From contig NZ_QUMT01000001.1 in the NCBI RefSeq assembly GCF_003387155.1, positions 1,429,858 to 1,493,857 on the forward strand: a stretch of 64,000 bases of DNA. The letters are read 5' to 3'. A program made the position numbers and the translations under genes. The notes beneath the pieces are model-generated. The model had not been told where the DNA came from. It searched no databases and saw nothing but the letters and a program-made list of their open reading frames with translations. The stretch is from Roseateles depolymerans. GTDB taxonomy: Bacteria; Pseudomonadota; Gammaproteobacteria; Burkholderiales; Burkholderiaceae_C. Positions 62,860 through 64,000 of this stretch are shown one piece after another. Within the stretch, counting starts at the first letter, position 1, and the number at the start of each line of letters is the position of its first letter.

Positions 62860-64000
62860 TTACTTCGTCTTCGAAGCGGCCACCAGGCGGCTCTGGGCCT
62901 CCTTGGCGGTCATCTTGTCGCTGTTCCAGAACTGGCTCACGACGTCCTTCATCGCGCCTTCGGCAGCGGCCGGGACGGCCATGCCATGGGCGATGGAGGG
63001 CACCAGGGTACCGGCCTTGGCATCAGCGGCGAAGTCCGCAGCCGACTGCTTGGCGCAGTCGTCGAACTTGTCCATCTTCATGCCGGTACGGACCGGGATC
63101 GAGCCCTTGTTCAGGTTGAACACTTCCTGGAATTCAGGCGACATGATGGCCGCGGCCAGGTCCTGCTGCGCCTTCTCGTTGGCCGTGTTCTTCAGCTTGA
63201 ACATCGCGAACGAGTCGATGTTGAAGGTGTAGGCCTTGGCCGAGCCGGGAGCGGCGGTGCACAGGAAGTCCTTGCCGGGGGTCTTGCCAGCGGCGATGAA
63301 CTCACCCTTGGCCCAGTCACCCATCAGCTGCATGCCGGCTTCACCCTTGATCACCATGGCGGTGGCCAGGTTCCAGTCACGGCCCGGGGCGTTCTTGTCG
63401 GTGTAGTCCTTGATGCGCTTGAAGGTGGACAGCACCTTCTCCATCTCGGGACCTTGCAGCGTGGCTGCGTCCAGCTGGACCAGGGCCTTCTTGTAGAAGT
63501 CCACGCCGCCCAGGCCAATGGCCACGGCTTCGAACGTGGTGAAGTCCTGCCAGTTCTGGCCACCGTGCGCCACCGGGATGATGCCGGCCTTCTTCAGGGC
63601 TTCGGCCGTGACGAAGAACTCGTCCCAGGTGGTGGGCACCTTGGCATTGGCCTTCTTCAGGGCTGCCGGATTCACCCACAGCCAGTTCACGCGGTGCACG
63701 TTGACCGGCGCAGCGATGTAGTGGCCCTTGTACTTCATGATGTTGGCCACCACCGGCGGGATCACTTCGTCCCACTTGCCGGCTGCCGCCACGCTGTCGA
63801 TGTTGGTCAGCACGCCTTCAGCGGCCCATTCCTGCAGGGACGGGCCCTTGATCTGTGCGGCCGCCGGGGCATTGCCCGACACCACGCGCGACTTCAGCAC
63901 GGTCATGGCGGAGTCACCACCGCCGCCGGCCACGGCGAAGTCCTTCCAGGTGTGACCCTGCTTTTGCAGCTGGGCCTTCAGGGCGGAAGCCGCCTTGGCC
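62860..64000 (-). CDS. Sugar ABC importer periplasmic binding protein (GtsA-like), 5' end cut by window edge
   Basis: 380 codons are visible, without the signal peptide. VAGGGGDSAMTVLKSRVVSG, AAQIKGPSLQEWAAEGVLTN, VPTTWDEFFVTAEALKKAG, AHGGQNWQDFTTFEAVAIGLGG and MQLMGDWAKGEFIAAGKTPGKDF match glucose/mannose-binding proteins of the GtsA type. The frame is open to base 63999, so the start is outside. It is the first gene of the minus-strand run binding protein - permease - permease - ATPase - glk, which together take up and phosphorylate glucose. Confidence 0.93.
   Translation of the reverse strand, partial: AKAASALKAQLQKQGHTWKDFAVAGGGGDSAMTVLKSRVVSGNAPAAAQIKGPSLQEWAAEGVLTNIDSVAAAGKWDEVIPPVVANIMKYKGHYIAAPVNVHRVNWLWVNPAALKKANAKVPTTWDEFFVTAEALKKAGIIPVAHGGQNWQDFTTFEAVAIGLGGVDFYKKALVQLDAATLQGPEMEKVLSTFKRIKDYTDKNAPGRDWNLATAMVIKGEAGMQLMGDWAKGEFIAAGKTPGKDFLCTAAPGSAKAYTFNIDSFAMFKLKNTANEKAQQDLAAAIMSPEFQEVFNLNKGSIPVRTGMKMDKFDDCAKQSAADFAADAKAGTLVPSIAHGMAVPAAAEGAMKDVVSQFWNSDKMTAKEAQSRLVAASKTK

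Overview
The window is a GC-rich bacterial chromosome segment. Gene families and gene order (Bug-type solute receptor, DUF4936, ygfZ/mltG-tmk-holB-pilZ-tatD order, a PEP-CTERM protein, a GtsABCD-like sugar importer next to glk) point to a betaproteobacterium of the order Burkholderiales, probably a Roseateles/Mitsuaria/Rubrivivax-type organism. This is inference from gene content; there is no rRNA marker here. I saw no rRNA, tRNA, CRISPR array, intact insertion sequence or phage. Most of the window is ordinary, tightly packed core chromosome.

Layout. 0-1.3 kb: truncated GNAT acetyltransferase and a degenerate GGDEF protein. 1.3-10.9 kb: a minus-strand run mutL, RsuA/RluB-family pseudouridine synthase with a 446-residue Arg/Gly/Asp-rich extension, miaA, then an AttEFGH-like ABC ATPase, FtsX-type permease and lipocalin-like hydrolase, most joined by overlapping codons. 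11-16.4 kb: DedA protein, tricorn-like protease, and a PEP-CTERM protein behind a sigma-54-like promoter. 16.5-26.8 kb: amiC-tsaE divergent from queG, a Bug receptor, a small glycine-rich protein, isocitrate lyase behind an AT-rich control region, a lone receiver protein, an iron alcohol dehydrogenase, and an esterase coupled to a thioesterase-acetyltransferase fusion. 26.8-35.2 kb: K+/H+ antiporter, DUF4936, ygfZ, divergent from mltG-tmk-holB-pilZ-tatD-ankyrin. 35.3-38.3 kb: small unknown or stress-type genes, including a triple CX10C repeat protein beside a DUF1328 membrane protein.

38.8-42.9 kb is the accessory island. A two-partner-secretion exoprotein start (ESPR plus TPS domain) is fused by an internal deletion to a short C-terminus. 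An AT-rich series follows: an immunity-like gene, a frame-broken toxin-tip fragment with its own following gene, an orphan barstar, and three further small orphan genes. It looks like the decayed end of a contact-dependent inhibition / polymorphic toxin locus that kept its immunity genes. This is the most unusual part of the window.

43-54 kb: a propeller-amidohydrolase, fusA (EF-G), and a coupled cluster xapX - amidohydrolase with Cys/His-rich tail - doxX - dienelactone hydrolase beside an isochorismatase-family hydrolase and a LuxR-type regulator. 54.8-64 kb: UvrD-like helicase, TspO-related membrane protein, an excisionase-type HTH protein, then glk with a four-gene sugar ABC importer whose binding-protein gene runs off the right edge.

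Start codons were chosen by Shine-Dalgarno fit, overlap with neighbours and family length; several are TTG or GTG. Very long open frames opposite real genes are GC-driven shadows and are not listed.
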